Source: Saprospirales bacterium GYS_P2D
Lineage (GTDB): Bacteria; Bacteroidota; Bacteroidia; Chitinophagales; Saprospiraceae
Assembly (NCBI GenBank): GCA_009833045.1
Contig: WUUP01000005.1
Coordinates: forward strand, 248,001 to 312,000
Length of the DNA: 64,000 nt
Direction: 5' to 3'
The notes below the pieces were generated by a model that was not told where the DNA came from, ran no database searches, and worked only from the letters and a program-made list of their open reading frames with translations. Positions within the stretch are counted from its first letter, which is position 1. Each line of letters starts with the position of its first letter. Of the stretch, positions 26,416-35,874 are shown one piece after another. Made by a program: the position numbers and the translations under genes.

Positions 26416-28625
26416 TTCATGAAGTTCTTGAGATCTGGATACTCATTGATATAATAAGTGATGTCATCCGCTTTGAGACGTTTGCCATCGATATAAGGGA
26501 TGACCTTAGCATCGACTACGCCTTCTCGCTCCAGTGATCGTTGTGTATTGATAGCCTCTGCATAGTTGTCATAGAGTCCTATGGTATAGGCATAAAGACC
26601 CGTCTCGTCCAGCACCTCGATAGCTGCATCATTAAATAGGCTTAGTGCTATCCCTCGATACATCTGATTGACAGTGGCGATCTCAATCTTGTAGCTGATA
26701 GTCTGGTCGATGAGAGTGCGATATAGCTCATAGGATAGATCTGTGTAGATCGGGTCTACATCTATCTCATTATCTACTACGATGTTTTCGTTGTTATGGA
26801 TTTTGATATCGATTCTGGAGTTGTATGCTTGAGCCATGGACTCCATCTGTGACTTGACTAATGGATAGCTAGCGCCGAGTCCAGTGATACGTATCCGAGC
26901 GGCATCTATACCATTTTTAGTCAGCGTGTTTTTGACCTTTTCGGCGACCTTGAGGGATGCATAGAGATTGTATTCGGGGATGCCATCATCTGCAGTGTGG
27001 CTGATAAGCTCCACGACAGACTCTGGGTAGCTACTGAGAGCGGTAGCGATAGCAGCTATCTGGCTCATATTTTCTTCTGATAGGATGTCACGACTGTTGT
27101 CAAAGAATAAAGGCCGGAGTATGACTGGCTCGGCAGAGTCCAGCTCCGGACCATCAATTTGCTCTGCGGCTATATCGGATAGTGCTACGCTGTCTGCGGT
27201 TATGTCATCGACTGATAGATCATCTGCTATAGGATCCTCAGCTGGTGACGGGGTAGTCGGTGCTTCTTCTGCTATGGCGACTACTTCATCCATAGAATAA
27301 GACAAGAAAGGTAAAAGACCAGCGTAAAATTCTTGACCCTCTTCTTTTGACTTAAACTGTGCAAAGTAAATGTCCAATCCTCCGACACCATTCTTTCTAT
27401 CAGAGCTAAAGTGAGCTGTCAGTCCATCATCATTGAGATGAAAATATAGATCATCGCCAGGGCTATTGATAGGTATGCCAAGATTAGAGGGAGCTGACCA
27501 CTTCGCTGACTCAAATAAGTAGGTAGATCTGAAAATGTCATATCCTCCAACACTCTCTATTCGATTACTACTGAAGTAGAGGATACGCCCTTCATTAGAG
27601 ATATAAGGTGATAGTTCGTCGTAAGGACTATTGATCTCTGGTCCCATATTTATGGGCGTTGTCCAGCCGCTCCCTTCTCGATAGCTGATATATAGGTCAT
27701 ATCCTCCATATCCATCAGGCTGATCAGCTGCATAGATAGCTATGTCATCACTATAAAACTGTATCATGCCATTCTCAACCTCAAATCGACTAGCTATATC
27801 TATACTTTTCTGTTTTCCTTTTTGGCTACCACGTCGATGTATGATGTGCTTAGCACTCTTCTCGTCTTTGCGATAGATGAGCAGCGCATCTCCTGACTGA
27901 CTGATCCCTGATAGGATTTCTTCAGCTCGGCTATTGACTGGGTAGGTGAGTCGCTTAGTTTTACTCCATGTGCCTGACTCGTCAGCTATCTGATAGATCT
28001 CGTGATGTCCAGCAGCCATGCTGATCACCGTATTGGGCCGATTAGTAGTGAAGTAGTACTGATCTGGATCGTTTGGACTTTGGATCCATCCAAAATCATC
28101 ATAGCGACTATTGATAGCCTGTCCGGGATTATTGATGATAGCTATCGGCTTGAGGTAGCTGAGCTCTATAGCGTAGCCACACTGTCTGATCAAATGGGTG
28201 GCCTCGGCTCGTCGAGCTGCTGTCTGATTAGCTGATCGGAGATAGCTTTTGTAGTATTCTGCTGCCTCTCTGAATTCTCCTTTATGATGCTTGATCCGAC
28301 CGATGTAGTAGTCGATGTGCTCATCTTTATAGCCATATTCATAGGCTTTTCTGAAGTCCATGAAGGCTTGATCCAGCTGATTAGTCTCATAGAGACATAC
28401 TGCTTTTTTGAACAGGAGTGGTCCACTGGACTCGAGCTTATCAATACGAGATAAATAGATCAGGGCCTCTTGATATTGACCCGTATTATACATTTCATTC
28501 GCTTTGCTGAGATCGTCTTTTTGAGCCGATATAGATGGGCTATAGCCAATACTCAATCCGAATACTAACAGTAATACTCTAAGATAGAGTGGGTCACACC
28601 TTAGTGTTCGGGTCGAAAGTTTCAA
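26388..28625 (-). CDS. Envelope protein with TPR, PD40 propeller, OmpA-like and SPOR-like regions (PorE-like)
   Basis: The 745-residue protein has a signal peptide (LYLRVLLLVFGLSIG...ISAQ). TPR repeats at about 35-140 (YNTGQYQEALIYLSRI, HKGEFREAAEYYKSYL) precede a PD40/WD40-like propeller at about 170-415 (SNRIESVGGYDIFRS, FSSDRKNGVGGLDIY). After a linker comes an OmpA-like domain (about 500-615) and a C-terminal SPOR-like segment (about 645-725; GLYAYTIGLYDNYAEA). The OmpA motif is altered: HTADDG where HTD is usual, and Lys where the binding Arg is usual. The architecture recalls PorE, which links the type IX system to peptidoglycan, but the SPOR-like tail differs. The start lies 32 bases inside the upstream E2 gene. 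Confidence 0.82.
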   Translation of the reverse strand: MKLSTRTLRCDPLYLRVLLLVFGLSIGYSPSISAQKDDLSKANEMYNTGQYQEALIYLSRIDKLESSGPLLFKKAVCLYETNQLDQAFMDFRKAYEYGYKDEHIDYYIGRIKHHKGEFREAAEYYKSYLRSANQTAARRAEATHLIRQCGYAIELSYLKPIAIINNPGQAINSRYDDFGWIQSPNDPDQYYFTTNRPNTVISMAAGHHEIYQIADESGTWSKTKRLTYPVNSRAEEILSGISQSGDALLIYRKDEKSAKHIIHRRGSQKGKQKSIDIASRFEVENGMIQFYSDDIAIYAADQPDGYGGYDLYISYREGSGWTTPINMGPEINSPYDELSPYISNEGRILYFSSNRIESVGGYDIFRSTYLFESAKWSAPSNLGIPINSPGDDLYFHLNDDGLTAHFSSDRKNGVGGLDIYFAQFKSKEEGQEFYAGLLPFLSYSMDEVVAIAEEAPTTPSPAEDPIADDLSVDDITADSVALSDIAAEQIDGPELDSAEPVILRPLFFDNSRDILSEENMSQIAAIATALSSYPESVVELISHTADDGIPEYNLYASLKVAEKVKNTLTKNGIDAARIRITGLGASYPLVKSQMESMAQAYNSRIDIKIHNNENIVVDNEIDVDPIYTDLSYELYRTLIDQTISYKIEIATVNQMYRGIALSLFNDAAIEVLDETGLYAYTIGLYDNYAEAINTQRSLEREGVVDAKVIPYIDGKRLKADDITYYINEYPDLKNFMNYDRTIGSN

Positions 28626-30012
28626 TATAATCTGCTATTCGTTTTAAAAATGAACCACCTAAATATCCATCGATGATTCTATGATCGTAGGATAAAGATA
28701 AGTACATCATATGACGAATTGCAATAATATCTTCTGTATCTGTTTCTATTATGACAGGTTTCTTTTTGATCGTACCGATAGCGAGTATAGCCAGTTCTGG
28801 CTGATTGATGATTGGAGTCCCTATGATATTGCCAAAGGTGCCGATATTACTGATGGTGAACGTCCCTCCTCTGATCTCATCAGGCTTGAGCTTATTGTCA
28901 CGAGCTCGAGCAGTGATATCATTGAGGCGGCGTGCCATACCTACGAGGCTGAGCTCATCACAGTTTGGTATTACAGGGACTATCAGATTACCATTGGATA
29001 GTGCTGTAGCGATACCAATGTTGATGTTTTTCTTGACGATGAGCTTATCATCTTCGAGAGAGGCATTTATCGTAGGATAGTCTTTGATCGCCTTTACTAC
29101 TGCCTGGGTGAACAGCGGCGAAAATGTGATCTTCTCACCATATTTCTTTTGAAATTCCGCTTTATTCCTATTTCTCCACTGTACGATATTAGTCACGTCT
29201 GCTTCTACTACTGAGGTCACGTGAGGAGAGGTTTGTAGAGAGTTGACCATATGCTTAGCTATTACTTTTCGCATACGATCGAGCTCCACGATTTCTTCGT
29301 TAGGTCCTGCGACTCTTTCGGTAGTCGTAGGTATATCGGTGACAGAAGCAGTAGCTACTGGTGCTGGCGTAGGAGATGCAGGTGCTACAGGTACGGACTG
29401 GGCCGCAGCTTTAGGGTGCGCCATGTTTTGCTGACCTGCTTTCCTTCTTTCTTCGGTATATCTGAATAGATCTTCTTTCGTCACTCTGGCATGAGGTCCT
29501 GTGCCAGTGATCTGCTCCAGTTCTTCGAAGCTGATATTTTCTGTCTTGGCGATATTGCGCACCAGCGGCGAATAAAACCTATCAGATCTCTGTACTGATA
29601 GCTCCGTGGCCTGAGTAGCACTGACTGCTGGTGGGGTATAGCTCATCGTAGCAGCGGCTGGCTGTGGACTTGGTGCTGCTGGCTCTGGTTCAGATACGGG
29701 AGTGGATTCAGGTATTGATATAGTTTCCTCTTGTGCTATGGGCTCTGGTGGTGTCACCGTAGTAGCTGCTTGATCTGTCTCTATGAGCGCCAGTGGCTTG
29801 CCTACAGCTACGACATCATCTGGGCCATGTAGGATTTTGGTGATGATACCATTGACAGGAGAGGGCACGTCGGAGTCGACTTTATCTGTGGCTATCTCGA
29901 GTATAGTCTCGTCTTCAGAGACACTATCTCCTTCTTGTTTTAGCCAATTTATGATAGTAGCTTCAATAATACTTTCACCCATTTTGGGCATTATTAATTC
30001 TACTATTGCCAT
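28594..30012 (-). CDS. 2-oxo acid dehydrogenase E2 (dihydrolipoamide acyltransferase)
   Basis: This is the acyltransferase core of a 2-oxo acid dehydrogenase complex. The 472-residue protein has one lipoyl domain (about 1-78, lipoylated Lys in ATDKVDSD), a Pro/Ala-rich linker, an E3/E1-binding domain (about 147-185; YSPLVRNIAKTENIS), a second Pro/Ala linker and the catalytic domain ending SYDHRIIDG with the active-site His. The catalytic domain, with TSPHVTSVVEADVT and FNIGIAT-type segments, resembles branched-chain 2-oxoacid or broad E2 proteins of Bacteroidota rather than classical pyruvate E2. The E1 and E3 genes are not nearby. Which substrate it serves is uncertain. Confidence 0.92.
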   Translation of the reverse strand: MAIVELIMPKMGESIIEATIINWLKQEGDSVSEDETILEIATDKVDSDVPSPVNGIITKILHGPDDVVAVGKPLALIETDQAATTVTPPEPIAQEETISIPESTPVSEPEPAAPSPQPAAATMSYTPPAVSATQATELSVQRSDRFYSPLVRNIAKTENISFEELEQITGTGPHARVTKEDLFRYTEERRKAGQQNMAHPKAAAQSVPVAPASPTPAPVATASVTDIPTTTERVAGPNEEIVELDRMRKVIAKHMVNSLQTSPHVTSVVEADVTNIVQWRNRNKAEFQKKYGEKITFSPLFTQAVVKAIKDYPTINASLEDDKLIVKKNINIGIATALSNGNLIVPVIPNCDELSLVGMARRLNDITARARDNKLKPDEIRGGTFTISNIGTFGNIIGTPIINQPELAILAIGTIKKKPVIIETDTEDIIAIRHMMYLSLSYDHRIIDGYLGGSFLKRIADYIETFDPNTKV

Positions 30013-30037
30013 ATCTTATTTTTCGTCCACAAATTTA

Positions 30038-31282
30038 TTAAAAGTTCTCTTCTATAAATAATCTCATTTTATTCATAGCAAAGTTGATAGTATACGAAAT
30101 ATTTATCTGTCGATCCTTGACTAATTGAAGTTTGTGTGTCTCTACTTTCTCTTTTGAGCCCACTGCTATCCAGATTGTGCCGACTGGTTTTTCGGCAGTG
30201 CCACCACCTGGTCCAGCTATGCCGGATACGGCTACACCGACATCTGCAGGTACGCATCGCAGGAGCCCACTGATCATCTCTCTTACCGTCTCTTCGCTCA
30301 CGGCACCGTGATTTTTTAGTGTTTCTTTTTTGACTTGTAGGACCTGATTTTTGACACTATTAGCATACGAAACGATCGTGCCGAGGAAGTAGGACGAGGA
30401 TCCAGGGATAGCTATGATCTGATGTGCTATACCTCCTCCTGTGCAGCTCTCTGCGGTGGCGATGGTGACTTTCCTATCTTTACAGAGCTGTCCGAGTGCC
30501 TCAGGCAAGGTAGTAGCTCCGGTGCCAAATGTATACTGTGCCACTCGCTCATGTACGAGCCGTCCAAAATGCTCATACAGTTCAATAATTCGTGTCTCGC
30601 CTGATCCTTGGGCCGTTACACGTAGCTTGACATTCGCTAAGCTCGGTAGATAAGCTATTGATACCTCAGGTGGGAAATCCTCTACAATATCCTCGATCAT
30701 AGCCGCTAATGATGTCTCCCCAATACCAGCTGTCTGGATAATATAGTGCTTGATATAGCTATCTTTTACCAGGGATTTAATTTTGGCCAGACCTCCTTCT
30801 GTCATGATGGATTTCATCTCATAGGGGACACCAGGCATAGATAGGATGATCACTTTATCATTACTCATCCACATGCCAGGAGCTGTGCCTCGAGCATTCG
30901 TCAGGAGCGTCGATCCGGAGGGCATATAGCACTGATCATGATGTGCCTGACGTATCGGTATACCCCTCGTCCCAAATAGGTCTACGATCCGATCATAGGT
31001 CTCCTGCGAAAAATCCATACCTACATTGAGATAGTCAGCGATCGCTTTTTTAGTTATATCGTCCTTAGTCGGTCCCAGACCACCTGTAGTGAGGATGATA
31101 TCGACCTCGTCATCTACTTGATGTATGGCGCTGATGATCTCATCGTGCTCGTCCGCTACCGAATATTTAGTCTTGAGGCTGACGCCGATCTCATTGAGTC
31201 GCTGAGCGATCCAGGCAGAGTTAGTATCTATCGTTTGACCATTAAGGAGTTCGTCTCCGATGGTGATGATTGCTGCTTTCAT
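30038..31282 (-). CDS. cinA: CinA family protein, nicotinamide-nucleotide amidohydrolase
   Basis: CinA has two parts: an N-terminal MoCF-like domain (about 1-170; ITIGDELLNGQTIDTNS, LTTGGLGPTKDD), known for pyrophosphatase activity, and a C-terminal PncC amidohydrolase domain (about 255-410; TAESCTGGGIAHQI, VSGIAGPGGG) that converts NMN to nicotinic acid mononucleotide. The 414-residue length is full. It recycles pyridine nucleotides in the cytoplasm. It sits 25 bases upstream of the E2 gene and eight bases downstream of birA, all on the minus strand. Confidence 0.95.
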   Translation of the reverse strand: MKAAIITIGDELLNGQTIDTNSAWIAQRLNEIGVSLKTKYSVADEHDEIISAIHQVDDEVDIILTTGGLGPTKDDITKKAIADYLNVGMDFSQETYDRIVDLFGTRGIPIRQAHHDQCYMPSGSTLLTNARGTAPGMWMSNDKVIILSMPGVPYEMKSIMTEGGLAKIKSLVKDSYIKHYIIQTAGIGETSLAAMIEDIVEDFPPEVSIAYLPSLANVKLRVTAQGSGETRIIELYEHFGRLVHERVAQYTFGTGATTLPEALGQLCKDRKVTIATAESCTGGGIAHQIIAIPGSSSYFLGTIVSYANSVKNQVLQVKKETLKNHGAVSEETVREMISGLLRCVPADVGVAVSGIAGPGGGTAEKPVGTIWIAVGSKEKVETHKLQLVKDRQINISYTINFAMNKMRLFIEENF

Positions 31283-31290
31283 TAGCTTGT

Positions 31291-32049
31291 TTAGTCCATT
31301 ATCATTTTGATTTCTCCCATCGAAAAATGTTTTTTCTCATCGGAGAACTGTACGACCAGCTGACCATAAAGATCTATATCAACTATGGAGCCAGAGTATA
31401 CGTGATCATCAATGAGGAATTGGCGATGAGTGTTCATGCCAAGTAAGTGATCTTTATACATACTTCGGAGTCGATCTGGTTCGTGACGTAGCATGTGATA
31501 GTACAGCTCGAGCTGAGTATAGAGTGTTTTTTTGACTACAGTCAAATCATAATACTGACCAGAGAGCTGCCTTATACTACTCGGGTGTGTCGGGAGCTCT
31601 GGAAATGATTCTTGATTAGTATTAATTCCTATACCCATGATGGTCTGTCCTATATTTTGGCCAGCGATGAAGTTTTTGATCAGGATGCCTGAGAGCTTAT
31701 GATTTTGGTAGTAGACGTCATTAGGCCATTTGACCTCGATGGGTAGACGAGTATACTGAGCGATCGTATCTCTGACAGCCAGAGAGGCCATGATATTGAG
31801 TAGAAATTGATCGATAGCGACTATCTGAGGGTAGAGAATGACAGAAAGAGTGATGTTTTTGTCACGCTGTACATGCCATTTTCTGCCAAATTGTCCTTTG
31901 CCGGCACTTTGATAGCTGGTATTGACGACAGTGCCCTCAGTTGGTGTTGTTTTTGATAATAAGTAGGCAGCATAGTCATTAGTTGAGTCTATTTCTTCAA
32001 AGTGATATACTTTTGTACCAATGAATTGCTTTACTAATCGAGAATACAT
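31291..32049 (-). CDS. birA: Biotin-[acetyl-CoA-carboxylase] ligase BirA
   Basis: BirA attaches biotin to carrier proteins such as the acetyl-CoA carboxylase subunit. The 252-residue protein from ATG 32049 has the DSTNDYA segment, the biotinyl-AMP loop GKGQFGRKWH, KWPNDVYYQNHKLSGILI and GIGINTN. A longer frame to 32085 would need a TTG start and adds an unlikely extension. There is no N-terminal helix-turn-helix, so it is a ligase only and not a repressor. It is divergent from rsfS, whose predicted promoter lies inside the birA coding region. Confidence 0.93.
   Translation of the reverse strand: MYSRLVKQFIGTKVYHFEEIDSTNDYAAYLLSKTTPTEGTVVNTSYQSAGKGQFGRKWHVQRDKNITLSVILYPQIVAIDQFLLNIMASLAVRDTIAQYTRLPIEVKWPNDVYYQNHKLSGILIKNFIAGQNIGQTIMGIGINTNQESFPELPTHPSSIRQLSGQYYDLTVVKKTLYTQLELYYHMLRHEPDRLRSMYKDHLLGMNTHRQFLIDDHVYSGSIVDIDLYGQLVVQFSDEKKHFSMGEIKMIMD
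31983..32015 (+). promoter_or_regulatory. Predicted rsfS promoter inside birA
   Basis: TTG (31983-31985), 22 bases, then TACTTTTG (32008-32015), matching TAnnTTTG. The predicted start of RNA is about 65-70 bases before the rsfS start codon, antisense to the 5' end of birA. Confidence 0.45.
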
Positions 32050-32088
32050 TAAGTTGTATTTTAAAATTTTAAAAAATAACTCCAAGTA

Positions 32089-32493
32089 TTGACAAAAGAC
32101 AGTGCGAAATTAAACGTATTACAGACTAAGGCTAATACCTCTTCTGATACTCCACTCCTTGATACCATCATAGATAGCATACAGGATATAAAAGGCAAAA
32201 ATATAGTCAAAGTAGATCTGCGGTCCATAGATGACGCTGCTACTAATTATTTTGTCATATGCGAAGGAGAATCAACAACTCAGATCAAAGCAATTGCTAA
32301 TAATATCAGTCGTCGGGTCAAGAGCGAACTCCAGCTCTCTCCCTCTCATACAGAGGGGACACAGGATTCTCGATGGATGTTAGTAGATTATTTTGATGTA
32401 GTTGTACATATATTTTATCCAGAGGCGAGAAGATACTACGATCTCGAGGACCTGTGGAGCGATGGTGTCATCACTGAGTATGAGGATGTCTGA
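32089..32493 (+). CDS. rsfS: Ribosome silencing factor RsfS, TTG start
   Basis: RsfS binds ribosomal protein L14 and blocks joining of the ribosomal subunits when nutrients are scarce. The 134-residue protein has the family core VKVDLRSIDDAATNYFVICEG, STTQIKAIA, GTQDSRWMLVDYFDVVVHIF and RRYYDLEDLW. There is no ATG before residue 96 (RWML) and an in-frame TAA at 32077-32079 lies four codons upstream, so the TTG at 32089 is the only sensible start. ftsH follows 54 bases downstream; this order is common in Bacteroidota. Confidence 0.93.
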   Translation: MTKDSAKLNVLQTKANTSSDTPLLDTIIDSIQDIKGKNIVKVDLRSIDDAATNYFVICEGESTTQIKAIANNISRRVKSELQLSPSHTEGTQDSRWMLVDYFDVVVHIFYPEARRYYDLEDLWSDGVITEYEDV

Positions 32494-32547
32494 TCTAATG
32501 AACGAAATCACTGCTTAGGCAGTTGTTTACAGTAACTATAAACGAAC

Positions 32548-34530
32548 ATGGCAGATAAAGAAAACAACGATAAAAAACCGGAGAAGAAAAATTTGAGCTC
32601 CTATTGGTTTTATGCTTTTATCATCGTCTTTTTAGTCGGTATCAATGTGGTGATGTCATTTGTGGCAAAACCAGTTGAAATATCTCAAAATCAGTTTGAC
32701 GAGATGGTCCGTGATGGCGATGTAGAGAAAGTCGAAGTCATCAATAAAAAGATGGTCCATATCTTCCTCAAGGAGGATGCGATGACAGAGCCAGAGCATG
32801 AGAAAGTCAATAAAAATAATAGACTGATGACATCTATAGAGTCGCCTCAATATATAGTAGAGATTGGCTCAGTGGACAAATTTGAAGATCGAGTGATGGC
32901 TCTCAGAGAAGAGGGTTTTGACTTAGATCCTATCTATGATACTCGAGAAAACTGGCTTTCTACTATACTTAGCTGGACACTTCCATTGCTTCTATTTGTC
33001 GGTCTGTGGCTATTCATCCTACGTAGAGTAGGAGGTGGTGCTGGCGGACCTGGAGCACAGATATTCAATATTGGTAAATCTCGTGCCACTCTTTTTGACA
33101 ATAACACTAAGGTGAGTGTGACTTTTCAAGATGTAGCGGGCCTCGATGAAGCAAAAGAAGAAGTGATGGAGGTCGTAGACTTCCTCAAGAATCCAAAGAA
33201 ATATACGAGCCTCGGTGGTAAGATTCCTAAAGGAGTATTGCTCGTAGGCCCTCCAGGTACAGGTAAGACCCTATTGGCGAAAGCCGTAGCAGGAGAAGCA
33301 GGTGTACCTTTCTTTTCTATCTCTGGATCAGATTTCGTGGAGATGTTCGTCGGAGTAGGAGCGTCGAGAGTGAGAGATCTCTTCAAGCAGGCTCGTGAGA
33401 AGGCTCCGTGTATCGTATTCATCGATGAGATCGATGCGATCGGTAGAGCGAGAGGTCGTGGAGCTATCCAAGGTGGTAATGATGAGCGTGAAAATACGCT
33501 CAATCAGCTACTCGTAGAGATGGATGGATTTAGCACAGATAAAGGTGTCATCATGATGGCAGCGACTAACCGTCCAGACATCCTCGATAGTGCCTTGATG
33601 CGTCCAGGACGATTTGACCGACAGATCGGTATCGATAGACCTGATCTCAAGGAGAGAGAGCAGATATTCAATGTACACTTGAAGAACATCAAAATAGCTG
33701 AAGACATCAAGCCAGCAGTGCTGGCAGAGATGACACCTGGATTTGCAGGTGCCGATATCGCTAATATCTGTAATGAAGCGGCGCTCGTAGCTGCGAGGAG
33801 AAATAAGAAAGCAGTAGAGATGGTAGACTTTAACTATGCACTCGATAGAGTCATAGGAGGTCTCGAGAAAAAGAATAAGCTCATAGCACCTAAAGAAAAG
33901 GAAATCATAGCCTATCACGAGGCAGGTCATGCTATCTGTGGATGGTTCTTGGAGCATGCATCACCCCTGATCAAAGTGACGATCGTACCAAGAGGTATCG
34001 GTACACTCGGATATGCACAGTATCTACCTAAAGAGGAATATATCACTCGTACTGAGCAGATGCTCGATAGGATTTGTATGACATTCGGAGGAAGGGCAGC
34101 AGAGAAAATCATCTTTAATAAAATCTCTACAGGTGCTCAAAATGACCTCGATCAAGTCACTAAGATGGCATATAGTATGATCGCTATCTACGGGATGAAC
34201 GAAAAGGTAGGAAATGTATCTTTCTACGGAATGTCTCAAGATCAGATGAACAAGCCATACTCTGACGAGACCGCTACTCTCATCGATGACGAAGTGAGAA
34301 AGCTACTCGAGGCTGAGTATCAACGTGCACAGGATCTACTACAGGACAAAGAGAAAGAACTACATATACTGGCACAAGCACTCTTAGAAAAAGAAGTGCT
34401 CGTCAAGTCTGATGTAGCTGAGCTCATTGGTCAAAGACCTTGGTCTACAGAGGAGCCTTTTGGTCCTACTGGCGAAAAGCCGAGCACCTCAGTATCTGAT
34501 CAAAGTGAAGAAGTCGCTTGGGCTGAGTAA
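32548..34530 (+). CDS. ftsH: ATP-dependent zinc metalloprotease FtsH
   Basis: FtsH is a hexameric inner-membrane protease that degrades membrane and regulatory proteins. The 660-residue protein has two membrane segments (about 20-40 and 130-150) around a periplasmic domain, then an AAA domain with Walker A GPPGTGKT near 234, Walker [10 protein letters not shown] and the pore/second-region homology [22 protein letters not shown]. The M41 protease domain has the zinc motif HEAGH near 455-459. The C-terminal tail is acidic and divergent. A hairpin terminator after its stop encloses the start of the next gene. Confidence 0.97.
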   Translation: MADKENNDKKPEKKNLSSYWFYAFIIVFLVGINVVMSFVAKPVEISQNQFDEMVRDGDVEKVEVINKKMVHIFLKEDAMTEPEHEKVNKNNRLMTSIESPQYIVEIGSVDKFEDRVMALREEGFDLDPIYDTRENWLSTILSWTLPLLLFVGLWLFILRRVGGGAGGPGAQIFNIGKSRATLFDNNTKVSVTFQDVAGLDEAKEEVMEVVDFLKNPKKYTSLGGKIPKGVLLVGPPGTGKTLLAKAVAGEAGVPFFSISGSDFVEMFVGVGASRVRDLFKQAREKAPCIVFIDEIDAIGRARGRGAIQGGNDERENTLNQLLVEMDGFSTDKGVIMMAATNRPDILDSALMRPGRFDRQIGIDRPDLKEREQIFNVHLKNIKIAEDIKPAVLAEMTPGFAGADIANICNEAALVAARRNKKAVEMVDFNYALDRVIGGLEKKNKLIAPKEKEIIAYHEAGHAICGWFLEHASPLIKVTIVPRGIGTLGYAQYLPKEEYITRTEQMLDRICMTFGGRAAEKIIFNKISTGAQNDLDQVTKMAYSMIAIYGMNEKVGNVSFYGMSQDQMNKPYSDETATLIDDEVRKLLEAEYQRAQDLLQDKEKELHILAQALLEKEVLVKSDVAELIGQRPWSTEEPFGPTGEKPSTSVSDQSEEVAWAE

Positions 34531-34552
34531 TTTCCAAAGCGAAAACAATATT

Positions 34553-34592
34553 AGAAAAGTGCTTGTTACCATGTAATGAGCACTTTTCTTTT
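34553..34592 (+). terminator. Intrinsic terminator after ftsH that covers the start codon of the next gene
   Basis: The perfect 11-base stem AGAAAAGTGCT (34553-34563) / AGCACTTTTCT (34579-34589) is followed by TTT. An inner TTAC/GTAA helix is also possible. The ATG of the DUF1295 gene (34576-34578) lies in the loop side and its codons 2-5 form the right arm. Confidence 0.75.
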
Positions 34593-35358
34593 ATACGGTT
34601 TTTTGTTTGTTGTTTTATTGAATGTCTTTATGTTTTATTGGGCATATAGGCTACAGACCGACAAGCTGACGGACATAACTTATTCCGCAAGTTTCGCTGC
34701 ATTATCCCTGTACAGTATTTTTATGGGAGATGCTTTGGCCTCGATGGGCAAGCTTATCATGGGCGCATTAGTCCTCATGTGGGCCTTGAGATTAGGGTAT
34801 TATCTATTTGATAGAGTGTCCAAGATCGGTAAAGATGAACGCTTTGATGAGATCCGAGTCAATAAGAAGCGGTTCTTTCGATTTTTCTTACTACAGGGTG
34901 TGAGCTCTTGGGTGATATCGCTGCCTTTCATGATACGACTCAGTGCTGATCATGGGACTTTTAGCTTTACCAGAGTGGAAGACCTGGAGTGGGTAGGACT
35001 TGTAATAGCACTTGTGGGTCTCATCGTAGAGGGAGTAGCTGATGCACAAAAGTCAGCCTTCAAAGCTAAGCCTGGTAACTCAAATGAAATTTACACAGAG
35101 GGGCTCTACAGCAAGATTCGCTACCCTAACTATCTCGGAGAGATTGTCTTTTGGGTAGGCATATTTTTGGCAGCTATACCATTCTTGTCTGGATGGGGAT
35201 GGGCATCTGTGATCAGTCCGATAGCGATCATTTTGCTCTTATTATTTGTCAGTGGTATCCCATTCCTCGAAAGAGGTAGAGCCAAAAAATATGGAGATGA
35301 TCCTAAGTATCAAGCCTATCATGAACGCACTTACAAGATCATCCCTGGAGTGTATTAG
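34576..35358 (+). CDS. DUF1295 family membrane protein (steroid reductase-like)
   Basis: The 260-residue product has about six or seven membrane segments and the family's conserved C-terminal stretch (YTEGLYSKIRYPNYLGEIVFWVG, then YQAYHERT). DUF1295 is related to 3-oxo-5-alpha-steroid 4-dehydrogenases and isoprenylcysteine methyltransferases; the substrate of bacterial members is mostly unknown. The first ATG (34576) fits the first membrane segment, and the next Met is at residue 19 (34630). The start lies inside the ftsH terminator hairpin, so its expression may depend on read-through or on a different start. Its 3' end overlaps the HEAT-like gene on the other strand by four bases. Confidence 0.88.
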   Translation: MSTFLLYGFLFVVLLNVFMFYWAYRLQTDKLTDITYSASFAALSLYSIFMGDALASMGKLIMGALVLMWALRLGYYLFDRVSKIGKDERFDEIRVNKKRFFRFFLLQGVSSWVISLPFMIRLSADHGTFSFTRVEDLEWVGLVIALVGLIVEGVADAQKSAFKAKPGNSNEIYTEGLYSKIRYPNYLGEIVFWVGIFLAAIPFLSGWGWASVISPIAIILLLLFVSGIPFLERGRAKKYGDDPKYQAYHERTYKIIPGVY

Positions 35359-35870
35359 ATTACTTTTCGCAGTTTTAGCAGTTCTCGCTTAGCCCGAGAT
35401 TTATATCCTGCACTGCCATGCTCGTAGTGCTCTTCTATAAGAGTGATGAGTTCTGATGCCAGACTCGGATACCGGAGAGCGATATTAGTACATACCGTCA
35501 TAGCGAATACTCTGATAGCGATAGCCACCTGAGGACTACCTAAAAATGCGAAACAAATATCATAGACCGAGCCCTCATCATCTTCATGAAATTCCAGAGC
35601 TTGCCATGCTCTAACTACGTTTCTGGTGATACTATCTTCTTCAGTCTCGAGTGCTGCGATCATATCAGGCACGAGAGGTAGGAGTATCTCCGAGTGCTGC
35701 TCTGATAGTATAGTCAGTGGCCATCCCGCTCGCTGGCGGATCCGCTTATCATCGTCTAAGAATATGGCCCAAAGATCCTGAAGATTCGCTTCCCCTGCTA
35801 CGATAGCATCTACTATGAGTTGAGCATTTGTCTTAGTATTATCTATCTGTAGCTGCTGGAGTAGATCCAT
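35355..35870 (-). CDS. HEAT-like helical protein of unknown function
   Basis: I do not recognise a named family. The 171-residue protein is almost all helical and amphipathic, with pairs of helices that suggest HEAT-type repeats (IFLDDDKRIRQRAGWPLTIL, MIAALETEEDSITRNVVRAWQAL, FLGSPQVAIAIRVFAMTVCTNIAL). It has no signal peptide, so it is probably cytoplasmic and may bind another protein. It starts four bases after the nadE stop on the same strand, which suggests cotranscription. The stop overlaps the end of the DUF1295 gene. Confidence 0.7.
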   Translation of the reverse strand: MDLLQQLQIDNTKTNAQLIVDAIVAGEANLQDLWAIFLDDDKRIRQRAGWPLTILSEQHSEILLPLVPDMIAALETEEDSITRNVVRAWQALEFHEDDEGSVYDICFAFLGSPQVAIAIRVFAMTVCTNIALRYPSLASELITLIEEHYEHGSAGYKSRAKRELLKLRKVI

Positions 35871-35874
35871 ACGC

